Source of the DNA: Effrenium voratum
Taxonomy: Eukaryota; Sar; Dinophyceae; Suessiales; Symbiodiniaceae
Length of the DNA: 64,000 nucleotides
Reading direction: 5' to 3'
NCBI GenBank assembly: GCA_963377175.1
Contig: CAUJNA010003788.1
Location: 40,085-104,084 of the forward strand
Shown: piece by piece, positions 62,147 through 64,000 of the stretch
Numbering within the stretch: position 1 is the first letter of the stretch
How the letters are laid out: each line of letters opens with the position of its first letter
Notes under the pieces: generated by a model
What the model was told of the DNA's origin: nothing
What the model saw: only the letters and a program-made list of their open reading frames with translations
Database searches by the model: none
Program-made: the position numbers and the translations under genes

Positions 62147-62241
62147 GCAATATGTTTGAGGATGTCGCTCGAATGGATCCAGGAAGAAAAACTGATGTCA
62201 AAACGATGGCACCCGTCAAAAAGAGGATGCCTGAGGATTAA
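62147..62241 (+). CDS. Candidate terminal exon, basic tail
   Basis: After TTTAGCAG the frame reads NMFEDVARMDPGRKTDVKTM and then APVKKRMPED, followed by TAA (62239-62241). It is a charged, protein-like C terminus. It may end the gene whose exon lies at 61489-61601, but at least one intermediate exon would be needed for phase. Confidence 0.4.
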
Positions 62242-62349
62242 GCATTCGGGCCACCAATGGTGCAACTTTTGACAACCTCCGGAAACGAATTCGAACAGAT
62301 TAATCCGAGGCTTTAAAGGAAGGACGGATTGTTGGGAGCTGGATTGTTG

Positions 62350-62392
62350 CAGGATCCCTGGCCATGCATATCAGGATCCCTGGCCATGCATA
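62350..62392. repeat. 21-bp tandem duplication
   Basis: CAGGATCCCTGGCCATGCAT followed by A occurs twice, separated by one T. Confidence 0.95.
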
Positions 62393-63193
62393 ATTGTCAG
62401 GTGGGTCCAGTGTGGCTTGATTTTTTTGTCGACTTGTATAGCCGCGCTGGAACCTAAGCAGAGCGAACAATCCTTTGTTTGGATTTTTTTTTGATTGACA
62501 GGGGCAGCGAAACGCAAACATGTAAGTCGCGCTGGACCGGAAACATCAGCCGCTCTGGAGCCCTGTTGAGCTATCAGAGGGGACGAAGCTATACTAGTAT
62601 CCCTGTTTACTATTGAATGAGGAACGAGCCCAACACCCTCCCAAATAATTTGTAGGATAATCATCCAAGCCGGCAGCCATGAAGCACACCCTGAAGCTTA
62701 TGTGCAGGTGACTCGAATGCCAGATGAAGAAGTCTTGAAGCTTGCTCATCCCTCAGCGCAGAAGTCCTGAGGCTTCATATCCGTGCCACAGGGGGGGGCC
62801 TTTGTTTTAAAGGGACATGAGCTTGCCTCAACACCTTTCCAGAGCAGTTTTCTTTTGGTTTCCCTATGGACAACAGCCCCAAAGCAAGTACCCTCACGCA
62901 GAGACAGACCCACATGAAAAGGAAATCAACCTGGAGACTGGAGACGCGTCCAATTTCAGGACACCAAGCCCGTCCTTCTATACTGTACTCGTTTTGCTCG
63001 CGCAACCGGGCCATGGCCTCATGGCGTCATGATGCCTGAGGCCAAGTTCACCATAGATGTGCCCATCCAGCGCTTCGCGTCGAGCCCTTCAAATCGGGTC
63101 CATTTGGGAATGGATCCGCAAAAAGGATCTTCAAAAGGGACCCCTCAATAAACACACCCAGCCGGTTGGGCTCTGCAGTTGAGGAAGGCGATA

Positions 63194-63285
63194 CTGTTGA
63201 TGGACAGAATCCTGCACCCTACAAATATTGGCTGGTATAAGCCACCTGGCAGTCTAAACTGGTGCAGGATGTTGTCCATCAACAG
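63194..63285. other. Long stem-loop, precursor-microRNA-like
   Basis: The arms at 63194-63218 and 63261-63285 are reverse complements over 25 bp with two mismatches. The left arm starts CTGTTGATGGACAG and the right arm ends TGTCCATCAACAG. The loop is 42 nt. Either strand could be transcribed; transcription is not shown. Confidence 0.65.
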
Positions 63286-64000
63286 CATTCCCGAAAGTTA
63301 GGGCCCCCTGTTGGCGTTGAGCCTTTGCGTATGCACGTGTTTCACTTTTGCTGCTGGGCAATAGACCGCCAAATGACTGTAGGAGCCCGAACAGAGAAGC
63401 CCTTTGTAGATAATCTTTGACAGCCAATCATCCATCCATTCCAATTGACCCCGGCAGGATTGTAAACTTTGATTGTGCAGGAGTTCATGCTCAAGACATA
63501 CACAAAAGGGCACGCATTAAATGTTGACGTGGCGCATTGCGGCACGCAAAGTGTAGAGGCAACCAGAGAAGATGCGCGAACACGCAGAGATGAATCAACA
63601 TAACATGTTTTAAACTATGTTTGAGGCTGATTTGAAAATTGTGCGGGCTGCATGCGCGTCCCGCAGTTCCGCAGTTCCATGGAAGTGTCGCTGAGTTTGC
63701 AGGCAGAACTTCGAATGTCTCGCACATTTCACATGGCAACACAGCACGAGCTATGTTATGACACCAGATGTTTGAGGTCTTTGGCGCATGTGCGAGTTTA
63801 CTGGTGCAAGCAATCACTCACTGCAGATATATGTAATATACATTGTTGCTGAATCGTTGCTCAAAGTAGGCACGGGATGGAAGGCACGTTTCATAATCCT
63901 AAGGCAATCACTCCGACAAGTCCTCCTTCCTTAGTGCAGCTTTGCCGACGTGACATGTTGAGCCTTGTGCAGCCTTGCCACCAGGAGCTTCAGTTGTTTT

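Larger units (their letters stand above)
62242..64000. other. Non-coding stretch to window end
   Basis: Apart from a 21-bp tandem duplication and a long hairpin (listed separately), nothing is recognised. Confidence 0.4.

Overview
The window looks like nuclear DNA of a dinoflagellate. The reasons are two retroelements with domain sets I associate with dinoflagellate genomes, short coding-looking exons scattered in long non-coding DNA with non-canonical (GC) as well as GT donors, many simple repeats, and weak matches to the dinoflagellate spliced leader. I cannot name a genus. There is no rRNA, CRISPR or bacterial-style operon.

Layout. 1-2736: non-coding DNA with a 52-bp minisatellite and a dispersed repeat pair. 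2737-14994: a 12.3-kb Ty1/copia LTR retrotransposon with nearly identical LTRs flanked by C-runs. It encodes Gag, protease, integrase, a methyltransferase-like module, RT and RNase H. After pol comes an extra 3' coding block holding a complete KptA/Tpt1 (RNA 2'-phosphotransferase) signature and an endonuclease/exonuclease/phosphatase-like region. The frames are broken many times. 14995-37783: mostly non-coding, with a cluster of inverted repeats (17.0-18.1 kb), the exons of a rhodanese-domain gene (22.7-25.8 kb), several unrecognised candidate exons (26-37 kb) and a very long TTGC array (34.5-35.0 kb). 37784-48239: a 10.5-kb tyrosine-recombinase retrotransposon (DIRS order) with the classic split direct repeats A1...B1-A2-B2. 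Its four long ORFs are intact: a CCCH-finger Gag-like protein, an unknown Cys-rich protein, a tyrosine recombinase, and a fusion of C5-cytosine DNA methyltransferase, RT and RNase H. A 100-N assembly gap sits before the fusion ORF. 48240-64000: non-coding DNA with candidate exons, including EF-hand exons at 50.5 and 51.1 kb.

How it fits together. The two mobile elements are the only well-supported complete gene sets. Both carry DNA-methyltransferase-type modules, intact in the DIRS-like element and reduced in the copia element. This agrees with the published idea that dinoflagellate retrotransposons have captured cytosine methyltransferases. The most unusual structure is a pair of adjacent hairpins at 39926-39989, which have an identical 17-nt loop but different, fully complementary stems. 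They lie in the junction between the first two ORFs of the DIRS-like element. Host genes appear only as isolated exons; none could be assembled fully, and their boundaries are guesses from splice-site-like dinucleotides and reading-frame quality.
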